64,000 nucleotides of DNA from Lacticaseibacillus manihotivorans DSM 13343 = JCM 12514 (GTDB lineage: Bacteria > Bacillota > Bacilli > Lactobacillales > Lactobacillaceae), in assembly GCF_001435035.1 (NCBI RefSeq), contig NZ_AZEU01000134.1:1-64000 (forward strand), written 5' to 3'. Positions within the stretch are counted from its first letter, which is position 1. Every line of letters starts with the position of its first letter. Position numbers and translations under genes: made by a program. The notes beneath the pieces are model-generated. The model had not been told where the DNA came from. It searched no databases and saw only the letters and a list, made by a program, of their open reading frames with translations. Shown piece after piece: positions 15,501 through 24,774 of this stretch.

Positions 15501-16360
15501 ATGACCCAAGCCGTAATCTTAGACGTGACGATTGAAGCTCATCAGCCGTTAACCTGGCGACGCTTGGCAGTGTCCGCGACAATCACGTATCCACAGTTGA
15601 ATCATCTGATTCAAGTCGCCTTTGGGTGGTATGATGAGCCGTTATACCTGTTTCGTCCGGCTTGGAACTCACCGTTAAGTTATGAAAATGTGAAGAGCAA
15701 ACCATTTCCAGGAGATGCTGAAGATGGCACAGATATCCAGATTTTGCCTGGCTAAAACAAGGAACGATCCAATATAGCCTTGATTTTGGCAACGATTTGA
15801 ACCATCAAATCCAACTTGTTGCCACCCAAGAAGTTTCTAAGCCCTTGCCGCGCTGCTTAGCAGGACAAGGAAATGGCTTTGATGAAGACAGTCAACTGCA
15901 GCGACCTGGAAAATTTGATTTGACGATCACCAATGCTGAAGTCGTCAACGCCTTTAAATCCGAAACCGAGCTCCTAAATGAAATTCAATCCAAGTATGTA
16001 TGGCATACACCCAGGGGCTTTTTGAAACAGTTGGCACTTTTTGAACACTCGGCACAACGGGCTGATTTTTCGAGATCGTCCAGTCGTGTGATCAATCTTT
16101 ATCTCCGTAGTTTTGTCGCGATGATGCAAGGTCTGCCGGTAAGGCAATGGACGAAAGTGAGAATTGAAGCAGGCGTTTCAGCCATTTGCACAGTTTTGGT
16201 AGACGACCCTGACTCATTACGACTCATGTTGAAGATTATCGGTGATTTTTTGATCGTGATGGTATTAGACCATCAATTGCCGTCCAAGGTGACAATTGAT
16301 GAAGTTGACGGTGTCATGCGGCAAGCGCTCATTGAATATGACCAAGTTACTGATGAATGA
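15501..16360 (+). pseudogene. Frameshifted, truncated pRiA4b ORF-3-like gene
   Basis: ATG at 15501 with AAGGAGC upstream gives 84 codons (VTIEAHQPLTWRRLAV is the family N-terminus) that end at 15755 after QILPG. The next phase continues as LKQGTIQYSLDFGNDLNHQI and runs to 16360. The joined product aligns along its length with the first ~290 residues of the intact 760-aa protein at 31477 (shared LKQLALFEHSAQRA / SKQLALFEHSSQRA and PVRQWTKVR / PVKQWTKAK). It lacks that protein's C-terminal ~470 residues. It is therefore a broken shorter paralog. The stretch 16361-16598 downstream holds no gene I can support. Confidence 0.75.
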
Positions 16361-16598
16361 GCTTTGGATGAAGTTGGCCACACCAAGGAATATCTGGCTG
16401 AGAGATATTTGAAGAGTTCAAGCTGGAAGATGTTATTAAGGTGCAATATATTAGTTTGCCGCCATTAATACATGGAATGCCTTGTGAAAAGCGGTCATAC
16501 TTGAATTGCATATACAGGAACACTTTCAGGTTGAAAGACTATCGGATCGCTTTGAATATTCACTGTAATAACCGATGACGCCACCAATTTCGGTCACC

Positions 16599-16642
16599 AA
16601 CAGCCCGCCGCCTTGCCATTTTCAGCAAGTCAGCGGGCTGTT
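16599..16642. terminator. Hairpin at the end of the GtrA-family gene
   Basis: AACAGCCCGC at 16599-16608 pairs perfectly with GCGGGCTGTT at 16633-16642, just after the minus-strand stop at 16644. A T run is weak on either strand, so termination is likely but not certain. Confidence 0.5.
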
Positions 16643-16643
16643 C

Positions 16644-17060
16644 CTATTTCACCAAAGAATGTTTAACCGCGGTTGCCCCATCCAAACTACTGCCAAACAC
16701 AAAGAACCGCTGATACAAGAACTCAGTGATCCCATTGCAGGCCAAGTTGATGATGGTCGCCAAATAGTCATTCATCCCACTAGCTGTCGCCCAATCGCCA
16801 AACCAGGCAGACAAAGGGGTAAACACGGCGTAGTAGGCGGCGACTTTCAGCATCGCGCGAGGAATGTTGCCATTGGAGCGAAAGGTGAAATGCCGGTTCA
16901 ATGTGAAATTCCACAACACCGACAATACCAGTGCAATCAAGTAACGCGGGGCATATGCCAGTGAAGTGAACGTGCTCAACACCGTAAAGCTGCCCATTTC
17001 AATCACGGCCGCCGAGCTGGCACAGCCGAAATACTTCAATGTGCGACGAAATTCTTGCAT
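16644..17060 (-). CDS. GtrA-family membrane protein
   Basis: A 138-aa protein with four predicted membrane segments (near residues 10-30, 38-58, 70-90 and 100-120) and the family's YLIALVLSVLWNFTLNRHFTF block, where the NF-x3-R-x-(Y/W/F)-x-F motif is typical of GtrA (PF04138). Such proteins are small membrane partners of glycosyltransferases and may flip lipid-linked sugars. No glycosyltransferase is next to it. It lies 14 bases after the aminotransferase gene on the same strand, so it may be the last gene of that operon, which is an unusual association. Confidence 0.85.
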   Translation of the reverse strand: MQEFRRTLKYFGCASSAAVIEMGSFTVLSTFTSLAYAPRYLIALVLSVLWNFTLNRHFTFRSNGNIPRAMLKVAAYYAVFTPLSAWFGDWATASGMNDYLATIINLACNGITEFLYQRFFVFGSSLDGATAVKHSLVK

Positions 17061-17074
17061 GGCAGAAGCCCTCC

Positions 17075-18337
17075 TTAGTGTACCGCGGCCACCGTTTTGA
17101 CCAAGCTGGCTGCTTCAGTCAACGCCGCATCCAAGCGTTTCAACACATCTTCGGCGCAAGCCTTGGTCATTAGCAAATTTGGCTTGAACTGCAATACTGA
17201 TTGGTCGAAGTCTGCCATCATGCACCAAACGCCGTGATGGAGCATCGCCTGCATCAACGCCTGGCCACCAAGGGGATGCGCCGTTTTCAAGCCCATGATC
17301 ACCCCGCATTGCCGGATCTCGACCAAAAAGTCGGCATGGCGGGCTTGCAACCGACGCAACCCTGAGGCAAACACATCCGTCAACATGTCGCGGTTGTCCA
17401 GGGTCGTTTTCCGGGCGAGAATGTCCAAGACTTTAGCCGCCACGATGCAGCCTAGTTCGGTACCGTTGAATGAACTGGTGTAAGCAAAGCCGTCTTGTTG
17501 CATCCAGGCCGCCGCGCGCTCATTCATGATCACCGCGGACATCGGGTAATAGCCGCCGGACAAGCCTTTGCCGCAGACGATCATGTCAGGCGTGGCGCCG
17601 AAGTGCTCACAAGCCCACATCGAGCCGGAGCGCTGCATCCCGGTTTGCACTTCATCGGCAATATACAAAGCGCCGTATTTATGCGCGAGGTATTCAACGG
17701 CTTGATGGTAGCCGTCAATCGGCATCGGAAACCCGGCGGTGGCGGGCAAGGTTTCAATTAGCACGGCGGCGACGTCATTGCCTTGCAAGGCGATTTCCAA
17801 GGCGTTCAAGTCGTTGTACGGGATATGCGTGTTCAACTCAGGATCTGGTGGCATGTTGAAAAAGTTGGCAATGGTCGGGTTACCCGCGGCCATCGCCAAG
17901 CCTGTCGACCCGTGAAAGGCGATATCTAAGCTGATGATGCGGCGTTTTTTCGTGGCAAAACGCGCAAACTTGATCGCAGCATCGATTGCTTCGCCGCCAC
18001 CATTGAGCGTGAAGACGTAACGCATCGATTCAGGGGACACCGCGAGCAATTTTTCATTCAAAGTATTTTTATATTCAGAGGGGAAATAATGATTCCCGGC
18101 GTCAACGAGATCAGCGCCATGTTGCAAAGCCGCGCGGACTTCGGGGTTGCGGTGGCCTAAGTTGAACACGCCGCCGTTGGAATGCATATTGATGAAGCGA
18201 TGGCCGGACAAATCTTTGAAATACGAGCCACTGCGCTCGCCAATGACCAATTCACCCCCGAGTTCGTGAATCGTTTTGACCCGGTCGGGGTTCCACAGTT
18301 TAGCCGCTTCTTCGTAAATTTCATGAGCAGATTTCAT
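17075..18337 (-). CDS. Class III PLP aminotransferase / phospho-lyase
   Basis: A 420-aa enzyme. ATG at 18337 has AAGGAGGT ~6 bases upstream and overlaps the stop of the kinase gene by four bases (ATGA). Fold type I features are present: NGGGEAIDAAIKFAR binds PLP phosphate, LYIADEVQTG contains the Asp that contacts the pyridine nitrogen, and VCGKGLSGGYYPMSA carries the Schiff-base Lys. Overlap with an APH-fold kinase is known for pairs such as hydroxylysine kinase / phosphohydroxylysine phospho-lyase and ethanolamine-phosphate phospho-lyase. I infer that the pair phosphorylates an amino alcohol and then eliminates phosphate, rather than transaminates. The true substrate cannot be read from sequence. 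Confidence 0.85.
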   Translation of the reverse strand: MKSAHEIYEEAAKLWNPDRVKTIHELGGELVIGERSGSYFKDLSGHRFINMHSNGGVFNLGHRNPEVRAALQHGADLVDAGNHYFPSEYKNTLNEKLLAVSPESMRYVFTLNGGGEAIDAAIKFARFATKKRRIISLDIAFHGSTGLAMAAGNPTIANFFNMPPDPELNTHIPYNDLNALEIALQGNDVAAVLIETLPATAGFPMPIDGYHQAVEYLAHKYGALYIADEVQTGMQRSGSMWACEHFGATPDMIVCGKGLSGGYYPMSAVIMNERAAAWMQQDGFAYTSSFNGTELGCIVAAKVLDILARKTTLDNRDMLTDVFASGLRRLQARHADFLVEIRQCGVIMGLKTAHPLGGQALMQAMLHHGVWCMMADFDQSVLQFKPNLLMTKACAEDVLKRLDAALTEAASLVKTVAAVH

Positions 18338-19554
18338 AAGGTGACCTCCTTGGTCGACATCACAGTTTCGTTCAACGGATGTTCGCGGCAATAGCGCTTG
18401 GCTAACCCCGCCGTACCAGTGGCGTAAAAGGCGAGCACTTCAGGCGTCAAACTTTGTGATTCACCAGCGCCTGCCATCACATGGCCCATTCGTGACAACA
18501 AACTTTGCAACATCCCGACGCGCCGTAGCATGATAAAGGTCCAGACCATTTTGCGGTCGGCGTCAGTCAGCGGACGAATGGTTTCATAGCCGGTCAACAG
18601 TTCGCGGACTACTTCGGTCAAGTCCCCGCGGTGTTCCATCAAGGCGACGACGCTGGCGATGTCGTACATGTAATAGCCCATCCCGCAATCGTCAAAATCT
18701 AAAATGGTTAACTCGTCGTGGTTTTGCAGCAAGTTGGCGGCGCGTAGATCAGAATGGATCATGCCATAAGTCGAGGCGTTGCGATCATAATGTTGCAAAT
18801 GCTCATGACATAACGCCACGGCCTCATCAATAGTCGCCAACGCTTTGGTATTCAGCCAGTCCGGGGCATGATAATCGGCGCCGTAGAAGTTATTGTGTTT
18901 GCCGATCGTCCCGGCAAAATCCCAAGTCATGCGTTTAAAATCAGCCGGATATTGCCAGTGTGTTGCTGCCTTGTGTAAGGTGGCACAGACTTGGCCGATC
19001 GTGCGATAGAGTTGACGGTCTTCGGCGGTCATTTTGGTCGGGCGATAACGACTGACATGCAGTTGCACAGTGGCGGCTAGCCGAAATACCAGCAAGGTGA
19101 GCGCTTTTGGGAAAGCAGAAATCACTTTGATCACCCCGCCGATATCGGCATTGCCATCGGAACTGTCCACCGGCGATTCACCTTGAACGAATTGGAAACA
19201 GACGACGAAGCGACGTTCACTCAGTTCTGGTGTATCGATGGCTTCAATCAACTGGCCGCTTGGAGTGGGAATCGGCGTTTCGACTTTGAGATTAGTGTGT
19301 GCTCGCAAGTGGGCCAACCATTCCAATTCAGTATGAATGGAATCTCGGCTGGTGTAAGCCAGGCGGTGCACACGCATTACCATCGTTGGTTTTTCTGGTG
19401 TGGTGACGAGAAAGGTCGCGTTTTCGGTGTAATTCAACAACTTCAAGTGACTATTTGCCGGATAGCCCCAGCGTGTCAGTGCCCGGTGTGCCACCGTCGT
19501 CAAGTGCGCCAGTTGTTCGTCAAAAGTTAAATCTGCAAATACTTTCGTGATCAT
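18334..19554 (-). CDS. APH-fold small-molecule kinase (choline/homoserine/hydroxylysine kinase-like)
   Basis: A 406-aa protein. ATG at 19554 has AAAGGAGCGG upstream. The catalytic loop MIHSDLRAANLL and the metal-binding LTILDFDDCGMGYYMYD mark the aminoglycoside phosphotransferase superfamily (PF01636). A lobe features are AHRALTRWGY and VMRVHRLAYTSRDSI. The middle region (~residues 155-200, GGVIKVISAFPKALTLLVF) is longer than usual for the family and rather hydrophobic. It could be a small insertion or a pair of compensating frameshifts. The protein acts with the overlapping class III aminotransferase-like gene, probably as kinase plus phospho-lyase of one catabolic step. The 400 bases upstream (19555-19895) are AT-rich and hold no other gene. 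Confidence 0.8.
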   Translation of the reverse strand: MITKVFADLTFDEQLAHLTTVAHRALTRWGYPANSHLKLLNYTENATFLVTTPEKPTMVMRVHRLAYTSRDSIHTELEWLAHLRAHTNLKVETPIPTPSGQLIEAIDTPELSERRFVVCFQFVQGESPVDSSDGNADIGGVIKVISAFPKALTLLVFRLAATVQLHVSRYRPTKMTAEDRQLYRTIGQVCATLHKAATHWQYPADFKRMTWDFAGTIGKHNNFYGADYHAPDWLNTKALATIDEAVALCHEHLQHYDRNASTYGMIHSDLRAANLLQNHDELTILDFDDCGMGYYMYDIASVVALMEHRGDLTEVVRELLTGYETIRPLTDADRKMVWTFIMLRRVGMLQSLLSRMGHVMAGAGESQSLTPEVLAFYATGTAGLAKRYCREHPLNETVMSTKEVTL

Positions 19555-19895
19555 CAAAACCGCTCCTTTCAAAACCTTCGTGGTTATGGTGATCAATATA
19601 AGCGGATTTTTCGTGAATAAAAGTAATTTTGATAGGAAAGATAACATCGATGCTGAAAAATTCGAAATTTCGTAGTTAAAGAAGAAAAATGAGTGTTTAA
19701 TAATCTGACACGTGCAGGAACGACAAATCAATCAACCGACATCGTCCAGCTGTATAAAAACGTTCGAAACTTGATTGGCATGTAATTGAGGATCCGAAAG
19801 CTGTGTAAGCAATCATGACATGGAGATGGTGGATCAGTGTGCACGCCTGTTTTGAAGCACTTTCAACATTTCGTCTCCAATCGGTAAAGAATGGC

Positions 19896-19929
19896 TTGAC
19901 AAACATTCCTATCACTTACATAATGTAAG
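19896..19929 (+). promoter_or_regulatory. Promoter overlapped by a palindromic operator
   Basis: TTGACA at 19896-19901 and CATAAT at 19919-19924 have a 17-base spacer. The perfect palindrome CTTACATAATGTAAG at 19915-19929 covers the -10 box, so a small dimeric repressor (MarR, PadR, HxlR or TetR class) probably controls the oxidoreductase gene. No such regulator gene is next to it. Confidence 0.7.
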
Positions 19930-19955
19930 CATACTTAGAGGAGAGCGAGGGAGAC

Positions 19956-20981
19956 ATGATGACAAAGAAAATCGGATTTTTGAGTTTCGGTTTTTGGCAA
20001 CCTGAGCATTCAGTGGTGAAAACCGCCAAGCAAAGCTACGAGGAATCGGTCCAACTGGCGGTTGAAGCCGAAAAGCTTGGCGTGGACGGCGCGTGGTTTC
20101 GGGTGCACCATTTTGCAGATCAAATCGGGACGCCATATCCACTGATGGCGGCGATTGCGGCGAAAACCAGCAAAATCGAAATCGGCACTGGGTTAGTCGA
20201 TATGCGTTATGAAAATCCATTTATGATGGCTGAAAATGTCATGAGCACCGACATTTTGGCGCAATCACGGATTCAAATGGGCGTGGGCCGAGGTTCTCCG
20301 GAACAAGTTAAAGATGGGTGGCGCTATTGGGGCTATGATTATACCGAAGAGGAAATGAAAGACATCGCCCGGGCGCGTGGCTTGAAGTTCTTGGACTTGC
20401 TGAAAGGTGAGCGCTTCGCTGAACCAAATCCACAGCCGATGTTCCCACAAGGCCCAGGGTTGCGGCGTCTTGAACCATTCTCACCAACGATGCAACAGCG
20501 TGTGTGGTGGGGCGCGGGTTCGCAAGCGACAGCGATTTGGGCGGCAGAGCATGGCATGAATTTGATGTCGTCGACGCTAGTGAACTATGAAACCAATGAG
20601 CCATTCCATGTGCAACAAGCCAATCAGTTGCGCGCCTTTAAAGATGCTTGGAAGAAAGCTGGGCACGACTTTGAGCCGCGGACTTTGGTCACTCGTTCGA
20701 TCATGCCGATCGTTAACGACTTGGATCGCCAGCTGTTCGCCGAGAATTCACAACCACAAGACGCGGTCGGTTACTTGGCTTATCACCAAAACCCAACAAT
20801 ATTTGGGAAAATGTATGTCGATGAACCCGATAAGTTGATTGACGAGCTCAAAGAAGATACCGCGATTCAAGAAGCTGATACGGTGTTGATCACCGTGCCA
20901 TCGACGCTTGGGGTCGACTATAACGCCCACATCCTCAAGGTGATTATGGAAGATGTTGCGCCAGGTCTTGGCTGGAAATAA
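19956..20981 (+). CDS. Luciferase-like (LLM class) flavin-dependent oxidoreductase
   Basis: A 341-aa protein of the bacterial luciferase-like monooxygenase superfamily (PF00296). Visible blocks include AVEAEKLGVDGAWFRVHHF, the IEIGTGLVDMRYENPFMMAE barrel strand/helix, and RIQMGVGRGSPEQ. These TIM-barrel proteins use reduced FMN supplied by a reductase to oxidise organic substrates. Substrate is unknown. ATG at 19956 or 19959 follows GAGGGAGAC. The tight operator-promoter suggests induction by a small molecule. The neighbouring transporter gene (21114) is dead, so a former import-oxidation pair may be incomplete. Confidence 0.9.
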   Translation: MMTKKIGFLSFGFWQPEHSVVKTAKQSYEESVQLAVEAEKLGVDGAWFRVHHFADQIGTPYPLMAAIAAKTSKIEIGTGLVDMRYENPFMMAENVMSTDILAQSRIQMGVGRGSPEQVKDGWRYWGYDYTEEEMKDIARARGLKFLDLLKGERFAEPNPQPMFPQGPGLRRLEPFSPTMQQRVWWGAGSQATAIWAAEHGMNLMSSTLVNYETNEPFHVQQANQLRAFKDAWKKAGHDFEPRTLVTRSIMPIVNDLDRQLFAENSQPQDAVGYLAYHQNPTIFGKMYVDEPDKLIDELKEDTAIQEADTVLITVPSTLGVDYNAHILKVIMEDVAPGLGWK

Positions 20982-20990
20982 TTACCCGCA

Positions 20991-21041
20991 AAAAGACGAT
21001 GCTTACGCCGCTAACTGCAGTGACGTGACATCGCCTTTTTT
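20991..21041 (+). terminator. Terminator after the LLM oxidoreductase gene
   Basis: AAAGACGATG and CATCGCCTTTTTT flank a ~27-base loop; the T run ends at 21041. Confidence 0.6.
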
Positions 21042-21113
21042 GCATGGCTTCGAAATTTGCGTTAAACTATCACCTATACCAATTTTTAGACCCTTAGACT
21101 ACAGGAGGATTTT

Positions 21114-22445
21114 TTGGAAGAATAGAATAGACCATACAAACGGTTTTATAAGCACGCACCGCTCTCTTGGGTGCATCTCAAAATTTATTTAGCGATCATC
21201 TTAGGGCAATTTGTTTGCGGTTATGCGATTCAAATTTCTGGGACGGCGATCACTGCGGCACAAAAAGTGATGCCGATTTCCGACTTTTGGATCGGGTTGA
21301 TCGGGGCTGGGACCTTGATCGGACTGGCTGGCAGTTTATTCGTCGGCAAACTCTCGGATCGCATTGGGCGCAGGCGGCTGTTATTAGTCAATATGTATAT
21401 TTTAGTGGCAGTATCCTTGTTACAATTATTGACGAGTAATTTAGTGTTGACCTTCATGCTCAGAGTAGTCGTCGGCTTAATGGTGGCGGTGGATTATACT
21501 GCCGGCAACACGCTATTGATCGAATGGCTCCCGTCAAAAGTGGCTGGCCGCGTGTAAAGTCGATTGGTGATTTATTGGACCATCGGCTTTATCGCCGCCA
21601 GTGTGATTGGCCCGCTTTTCACCAATTGGCAAGTGATGATGGCATCTCCCGCGGTTTTTGCGTTGATCACCGCGATTTTTCGCTCCGTGGTGAAACTGCC
21701 GACGTCGCCGAGCTGGCTGGTCAACCAAGGCAAGCCCAAAGCCGCCCAACATGTGATCAATAAAAATCTCGGGCACAAGTGGGGCTTATTCAAACAGCAA
21801 CAAGTTGATGCCCAAACGACGAATGAATCGTTTCAATGGACTGTGGTTTTCTCCAAAAAATACTTACGTCAAACCGCGGTGGGTGGCGTGTTCTATGCGT
21901 CACAATCGTTCACTTTTTTCGGGATCAGTATTTTTTTGCCGATTTTAGTCAAAGGCATGGGCATCGGGGATGCGTCAACCGTGAATTATTTATATAACGG
22001 TGCGATGATGGTTGGGATCTTGCTTGGCATTGTGGTGTTTAATCACGTATCCCGCTGACAATTTCTGGTCGCTGATTTCGGGCTGGCAGGCATCGCATTG
22101 TTACTGTTAGCTTTTGGTAAAAGTTTGCCAGCCGTCATTTCCTTAACCTTATTCGGCGTGTTTGCGGTAATTTTATCGGCAGGGTTAGTTGCGGATTATC
22201 CTTACACCAGCGAATTATTTGATTCGGCTGTGCGCGGGACTGGTGTGGGGATGGTGGTCACCTTTAGTCGCATCGGGGCGGCGGCCGGGACGTTCTTGTT
22301 GCCGATCATCACCAACGCCTTCCACGTGCAAACAGCAATGGGCATTTGCGGCGTAATCTTAGTGTTTGCCGCCAGCTTTTGTTTCGGGGTGGCACCGGAA
22401 ACCTCACCGAAAATTTTGCATGACCGACAGCTTCAAAAAGTATAA
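21114..22445 (+). pseudogene. MFS transporter gene with three in-frame stop codons
   Basis: TTG at 21114 follows AGGAGGATTTT. A single reading frame runs to TAA 22445 but is cut by TAG at 21123, TAA at 21555 and TGA at 22056, with no frameshift between them. The pieces join into a ~440-aa major facilitator sugar/metabolite porter. It has the loop motif GKLSDRIGRRRLLLVN (MFS motif A) and the family end GTGVGMVVTFSRIGAAAGTF. Each stop is one C-to-T change from a sense codon (CAG, CAA, CGA). I therefore regard it as a decayed gene rather than a sequencing artefact. Confidence 0.85.
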
Positions 22446-22449
22446 AAAA

Positions 22450-22526
22450 ATACCGACCCAGTTCGATCGGTATGAAAAAGGCATCCGCCACTTGTAGAAG
22501 CAGCTACAAGCAGCGAATGCCTTTTT
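22450..22526. terminator. Double hairpin between the MFS pseudogene and ahpF
   Basis: A small ATACCGA/TCGGTAT hairpin (22450-22473) is followed by a long one (AAAAAGGCATCCGC to GCGAATGCCTTTTT, 22475-22526) with A/T runs on both sides, so it can end transcripts from both directions. Confidence 0.85.
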
Positions 22527-22536
22527 GATTTAAAAG

Positions 22537-24075
22537 CTACCCGCGCACGAGCGCATCAAAAGCACTTAGCGCAGCAGTGGCGCCACTGCCCATGGCGATC
22601 ACGATTTGCTTGTAAGCAGAATCGGTGCAATCGCCGGCAGCGAAAACATTCTTCATGTTGGTAGCGCCGAACTTATCCACGACGATTTCGCCATGATCAG
22701 AAAGTTTCAACGTATCCCCAAGCCATTCGGTATTTGGCACTAGTCCAATTTGCACAAACACGCCATCGACAGGCAAAGTGGAAGCAGATCCAGTAGCGCG
22801 ATCCGTATAGGTCAAAGCGTTCACGCGCCCATCGCCGATGACTTCGGTGGTTTGCGCATTGGCGATCAAGTCGACATTGTTCAAGCTGCGGGCTTTAGCG
22901 ACTAACACGGCATCTGCTGAGATTTTCGGCGCGAATTCCAAAACGGTCACATGCTTGGCGATCCCAGCTAAATCGATCGCCGCTTCAATGCCAGAATTCC
23001 CGCCGCCGACCACGGCGACTGCTTTGTCTTTATACAGTGGGCCATCGCAATGCGGGCAATAGGCAACGCCTTTGTTTTTGAACTCGGCTTCGCCAGGCAC
23101 ATTGAGATTCCGCCAGTGTGCACCAGTCGCGACGATCACGGTTTTGGCATGTAGTTGCGCACCACCGAGCAAGTCGACGCGCACCGGAGAGCCGGCGACC
23201 AGACCATTGACCGTTTGGCCAGACAAAATCGTGACATGGTATTTGGTCAGTTGCGCTTGAATGTTTTGCATCAAGTTTTCACCGACAATATAATCGGTGC
23301 CTGGCACATTTTCAATGCCGACGGTTTCCAACGGTTGCCCGCCAAAATGATCAGCCACCACTGCGACGGCTAACCCTTTGCGCGCGGCATAAATCGCTGA
23401 AGCGCCAGCTGCCGGGCCGCCGCCGATGATCAACACATCGTAAACACGGTCCTTTTGGGCGGCAGTGACAGCAACAGGACCATGGTGGCCAGCAATTTTA
23501 GCCAGCAGCGCATTGAGATCTGCGCGCCCATTGTGCCATTCTTTGCCATTGAGATAAACGGTCGGCACCGCCATGATATCGTGGGCTTCGGTTTCGGCTT
23601 GAAACATCCCGCCTTCGATCATGGTGTGGGTGACGTTAGGGTTGAGCACACTGATGATATCCAACGCTTGCACGACGTCAGGGCAGTTGTGACAACTGAG
23701 GCTGGCATAAGTTTCAAAATGTAGCGGCTGGTCGATGGCGTCGATAGCTTGTTGTTGTTCAGGCGTGATCTTTGGCGCGTGGCCAGAAACTTGTAACAAG
23801 GCCAACACGAAGGATTCAAACTCATGCCCAAGTGGCACGCCGGCAAATTCGATCCCAGATGCTGGATGGCCGGCGCGGTCGATGGTAAAACTTGGCTGAC
23901 GCTTTAACGACGCTTTTTCCACCGATAACCGTGAATCAAGCCCAGCAACGGTTTCGACAAACTCGCGTACTTTTTGGCCGTTGGCATCGTCGCCTGCATC
24001 AAGCCGGAACACGACGGGATCGACTAAGTATTGGAAATAGGCTTTGAGTTGTTGTTGTAATTCGGCTGTCAGCAT
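22537..24075 (-). CDS. ahpF: NADH-dependent peroxiredoxin reductase AhpF
   Basis: A 512-aa flavoprotein that reduces AhpC with NADH. The N-terminal ~200 residues are a tandem thioredoxin-like domain with its redox pair in SLSCHNCPDV. The rest is a thioredoxin reductase-like module: FAD-binding DVLIIGGGPAAG, the active-site disulfide in AYCPHCDG, NAD-binding AVVGGGNSGIEAA, and the C-terminal FAD motif VFAAGDCTD. Full length for the family. Its ATG shares one base with the ahpC stop (TAATG), so the two are co-translated. Confidence 0.97.
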   Translation of the reverse strand: MLTAELQQQLKAYFQYLVDPVVFRLDAGDDANGQKVREFVETVAGLDSRLSVEKASLKRQPSFTIDRAGHPASGIEFAGVPLGHEFESFVLALLQVSGHAPKITPEQQQAIDAIDQPLHFETYASLSCHNCPDVVQALDIISVLNPNVTHTMIEGGMFQAETEAHDIMAVPTVYLNGKEWHNGRADLNALLAKIAGHHGPVAVTAAQKDRVYDVLIIGGGPAAGASAIYAARKGLAVAVVADHFGGQPLETVGIENVPGTDYIVGENLMQNIQAQLTKYHVTILSGQTVNGLVAGSPVRVDLLGGAQLHAKTVIVATGAHWRNLNVPGEAEFKNKGVAYCPHCDGPLYKDKAVAVVGGGNSGIEAAIDLAGIAKHVTVLEFAPKISADAVLVAKARSLNNVDLIANAQTTEVIGDGRVNALTYTDRATGSASTLPVDGVFVQIGLVPNTEWLGDTLKLSDHGEIVVDKFGATNMKNVFAAGDCTDSAYKQIVIAMGSGATAALSAFDALVRG

Positions 24076-24638
24076 TAGAGCTTACCTACGAGGTCCAAGC
24101 CTGGGGTCAAAGTCTTTTCGCCTTGCTTCCACTTAGCCGGGCACACTTCGCCAGGATGGGATTCCACGTATTGGCCAGCTTTGATGCGGTCGATATATTC
24201 CACCGCGTTGCGGCCGATGCCATCCGCGTTGATCTCCATGGATTGCACCACGCCGTTGTCATCGAGAATGAAGGTCCCACGTTGGGCGAGCCCGGCGTCT
24301 TCATCTAACACGTCAAACATGCGGGCGAGTTGATGGCTCGGGTCGCCGATCATGGCATATTGCAGTTTGCCCACGGCTTCTGATTCGTCATGCCAAGCCT
24401 TGTGAACAAAATGGGTATCTTCAGACACGGAATATACTTCCACGCCTAAGCTTTGCAAGGTCTCATATTGATCTTGCAGATCTTCTAGTTCTGTTGGGCA
24501 AACAAATGAAAAGTCTGCAGGGTAAAACATCACAACGCTCCAGTGACCTTTCAAGTCGTCGTCCGTGATGGTGGTAAATTCTCCTTTAAGATAGGCTTCT
24601 GCTTTGAATGGTTCGATTCCTTTTCCTACTAAACTCAT
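24075..24638 (-). CDS. ahpC: Peroxiredoxin AhpC
   Basis: A 187-aa typical 2-Cys peroxiredoxin that reduces H2O2 and organic peroxides. The peroxidatic Cys47 sits in [17 protein letters not shown] and the resolving Cys in GEVCPAKW near the C-terminus. ATG at 24638 has AAGGAGGATATT upstream. It is the first gene of ahpCF, and a PerR-like box overlaps its promoter, so peroxide induction is likely. Confidence 0.97.
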   Translation of the reverse strand: MSLVGKGIEPFKAEAYLKGEFTTITDDDLKGHWSVVMFYPADFSFVCPTELEDLQDQYETLQSLGVEVYSVSEDTHFVHKAWHDESEAVGKLQYAMIGDPSHQLARMFDVLDEDAGLAQRGTFILDDNGVVQSMEINADGIGRNAVEYIDRIKAGQYVESHPGEVCPAKWKQGEKTLTPGLDLVGKL

Positions 24639-24680
24639 TGTGAATATCCTCCTTAGATTTGACTACGCCTCTAGCATACA

Positions 24681-24695
24681 TTGTAATCATTCTAA
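24681..24695. promoter_or_regulatory. PerR-like operator in the ahpC promoter
   Basis: TTGTAATCATTCTAA matches the inverted repeat TTATAATNATTATAA (Per box) at all but two bases. It lies between a minus-strand TTGATT and TATGCT (-35/-10, 16-base spacer), where a bound repressor would block RNA polymerase. Confidence 0.75.
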
Positions 24696-24726
24696 ATCAA
24701 CCCTTGACTTTTTGCAGCAAATTAAA

Positions 24727-24760
24727 ACCGCTTGCGGGAGTAGGGCTGCAGGCGGTAAAC
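24727..24760 (-). terminator. Terminator behind the amidohydrolase remnant
   Basis: On the minus strand ACCGCCTGC...GCAAGCGGT is followed by TTTTAATTT. It separates the remnant from the ahpC promoter. Confidence 0.65.
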
Positions 24761-24774
24761 TTTTTTGAATCATT

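Noticed and set aside
16575-16964. Plus-strand frame opposite the GtrA-family gene
   Set aside because: It is the antisense shadow of a gene with clear family motifs and has no ribosome site.
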